In this document: piece by piece, positions 39,747 through 40,657 of the stretch
Numbering within the stretch: position 1 is the stretch's first letter
How the letters are laid out: every line of letters starts with the position of its first letter
Source: JABMRF01 sp964434235
GTDB lineage: Bacteria; Patescibacteriota; Patescibacteriia; UBA11705; JABHMO01
NCBI GenBank assembly: GCA_964434235.1
Contig: CAYSUN010000005.1
Coordinates: 1 to 40,657 of the forward strand
DNA length: 40,657 bases
Reading direction: 5' to 3'
Notes under the pieces: model-generated
Seen by the model: only the letters and a program-made list of their open reading frames with translations
What the model was told of the DNA's origin: nothing
The model's database searches: none
Made by a program: the position numbers and the translations under genes

Positions 39747-39772
39747 TAGGTAAATTATTTAATTATGTTTAT

Positions 39773-39801
39773 ATCATAGCGAGGCGCTTAAGGTTTGTCA
39801 A
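39773..39801 (-). promoter_or_regulatory. Promoter of rlmN
   Basis: On the minus strand, TTGACA (39801-39796), a 17-bp spacer and TATGAT (39778-39773). The leader is about 55 nt and includes the hairpin at 39721. Confidence 0.75.
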
Positions 39802-39803
39802 AA

Positions 39804-39834
39804 GAAAAACACCAGAAAGAGTTCTGGCGTTTTG
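39804..39834 (-). terminator. Terminator of the orphan at 39839
   Basis: On the minus strand ACGCCAGAA pairs with TTTCTGGTGT around CTC, followed by TTTTTC. It overlaps nothing but the start of the rlmN promoter region. Confidence 0.8.
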
Positions 39835-39838
39835 TTGT

Positions 39839-40291
39839 TTATTTCGGTAAACCGAATAATTCAAAAAATGTATCAAAAGTGCGGGTGGGATCTTGAAGCC
39901 TTCTAGCTAATTTTAGTTTGACTTCAAAGTTCTCAACCGTCCCATCTTCTTTCGTTGTTTCGTCAATAAGAATTAATTCTAAACTGTTGGGAAGTTTTTG
40001 TTGAAGAATGAAAACTTCAGTTGGATGTTTGGGGTGGCGTAGTCTGATTTGTTTATTTGAATGAAAAAAAGTTTCTAAAAGTCGGTGAAAATGAGTGCAT
40101 TGGAAATTTAGCATCACCAGATTTTTTTCAGCCAATTTAATAGCTTTGTGTAATCTTTGTGTTTGAGCTGTGTTGGGATCAGCCTCAGCTAAAATTGTTT
40201 TAGCCTGATAAGTAGTCATTCTTTGTTTAAATAATTCATTATAACTGCAGACAGTTTCCATTTCTGGGGCGAGAATGGTCCTCTTTTTCAA
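39839..40291 (-). CDS. Isolated orphan protein, 150 residues, TTG start
   Basis: An unrecognised soluble protein. The N-terminal half is helical (YNELFKQRMTTYQAKTILAEAD, RLHKAIKLAEKNLVMLNFQC), the C-terminal half has strands (PTEVFILQQKLPNSLELILIDE, VENFEVKLKLARRL) and ends FDTFFELFGLPK. The TTG start is supported by GGAGG 7 nt upstream; the first internal ATG would lose ten residues and its ribosome site. It has its own near-consensus promoter and terminator like the other isolated genes, and could share an origin with them, though no sequence similarity is visible. Confidence 0.72.
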   Translation of the reverse strand: MKKRTILAPEMETVCSYNELFKQRMTTYQAKTILAEADPNTAQTQRLHKAIKLAEKNLVMLNFQCTHFHRLLETFFHSNKQIRLRHPKHPTEVFILQQKLPNSLELILIDETTKEDGTVENFEVKLKLARRLQDPTRTFDTFFELFGLPK

Positions 40292-40328
40292 TGTAAACCT
40301 CCAAGGTTGAAATGAACGAACAACACTT

Positions 40329-40357
40329 ATTCTATAAAAATTAAATCAGTGTGTCAA
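40329..40357 (-). promoter_or_regulatory. Promoter of the orphan at 39839
   Basis: On the minus strand, TTGACA (40357-40352), a 17-bp spacer and TAGAAT (40334-40329). Confidence 0.78.
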
Positions 40358-40369
40358 ACTTGGGTAAAA

Positions 40370-40500
40370 AAAACAAGAAAACATAAAAACAATAAAACAA
40401 TAAATCAAGAAAACATTTAAACACTTGATCATTAATCTCCGACGTAAAGTACGGAGTCCGTATAGCCTATGGCTCATCGGACATTAAAACACTTAATCAC
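40370..40500 (+). repeat. Dispersed double-hairpin repeat, copy 3
   Basis: A-rich tract (40370-40415), then AAACACTTGATCATTAATC, the two-hairpin core (40436-40482) and ATTAAAACACTTAATCAC. It matches copies 1 and 2 almost perfectly in the core. After it (40501-40657) I see no gene: a CGCATCCCTTTAGGGTGCG hairpin (40550-40568) and ACTTAATACTT-type low-complexity sequence as after copy 1. Confidence 0.87.
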
Positions 40501-40657
40501 GGAACACGGAACAAATACTTAAGATGGTTTAGCACTGCCAACTCTTACCGCATCCCTTTAGGGTGCGTAGAACTTAAAACAAAATTAAAAAAGCAGCAAA
40601 GCTACTTAATACTTAATACTTTTTCTTACTGTTTACTTTTACCCCGAACTATAACGC

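Overview
The window reads as a chromosome segment of a Candidate Phyla Radiation bacterium (Patescibacteria, Parcubacteria-like; Falkowbacteria, Kuenenbacteria or Magasanikbacteria are plausible). Reasons: low GC, short intergenic spaces, many orphan proteins, a surface protein with the Gly-Ser-Ala-Val-Tyr-Tyr C-terminal domain common in these phyla, TrmB, GtrA and thrombospondin-type-3 proteins, and split PEP-synthase-like genes. UGA is used as a stop (for example at the 3' ends of the genes ending at 32320 and 32742), which argues against the UGA-Gly lineages Absconditabacteria and Gracilibacteria. The organism name is inference.

Layout. 1-9.9 kb: an isolated zinc-finger gene, then cell-surface and membrane genes (propeller surface protein, 1561-residue giant protein, EamA transporter, membrane-anchored glycoside hydrolase, exported DUF5667-like protein). 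10.1-10.8 kb: a transcription unit with a structured, tRNA-like leader RNA, an orphan 123-residue protein and a structured 3' end. 11.2-14.0 kb: an M16 peptidase, an HExxH protein and a small protein. 14.1-16.2 kb: the glycolytic pair tpiA and fba, separated by a GxxExxY gene lying between short inverted repeats. 16.3-19.3 kb: a TPR protein, an orphan, tRNA-Thr(GGT) preceded by a broken copy of its own 5' half, a highly structured non-coding RNA of about 345 nt with the best promoter in the window, and a TrmB regulator. 19.4-22.0 kb: membrane and surface proteins and GtrA.

22.4-29.1 kb is the most unusual part. PEP synthase is normally one chain: ATP-grasp domain, phosphohistidine swivelling domain, PEP/pyruvate barrel. 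Here an ATP-grasp protein stands alone (27764), and two swivelling domains with intact catalytic His are attached to other partners: a MORC-like GHKL ATPase (22461) and a helical domain (25924). The cluster also holds an orphan helical protein and two histidine-phosphatase-fold proteins, one of them atypical. I propose a domain-shuffled phosphohistidine transfer system with its own kinase, carriers and phosphatases; this is inference.

29.1-33.4 kb: a RAYT transposase carrying a REP-like palindrome inside its reading frame, then a tightly packed maintenance operon (AlkD-like glycosylase, lipoprotein, TRAM-type RNA methyltransferase, deoxyribosyltransferase-like protein, truB). 33.6-40.3 kb: uvrC (with a repeat-derived in-frame insertion), an orphan, uvrA, rlmN and an isolated orphan.

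Repeats recur throughout: a double-hairpin element in three copies (10.9, 38.6, 40.4 kb), TTCGTA-type intergenic arrays, CCTGAA/TGCTGAA palindromes and CCGCC-type hairpins. Five orphan or small genes (157, 10292, 22003, 27039, 39839) stand alone with near-consensus promoters, mostly clear Shine-Dalgarno sites and their own terminators, unlike the long operons, whose genes mostly lack Shine-Dalgarno sites. Functional calls rest on motif recognition by eye, with no database search.
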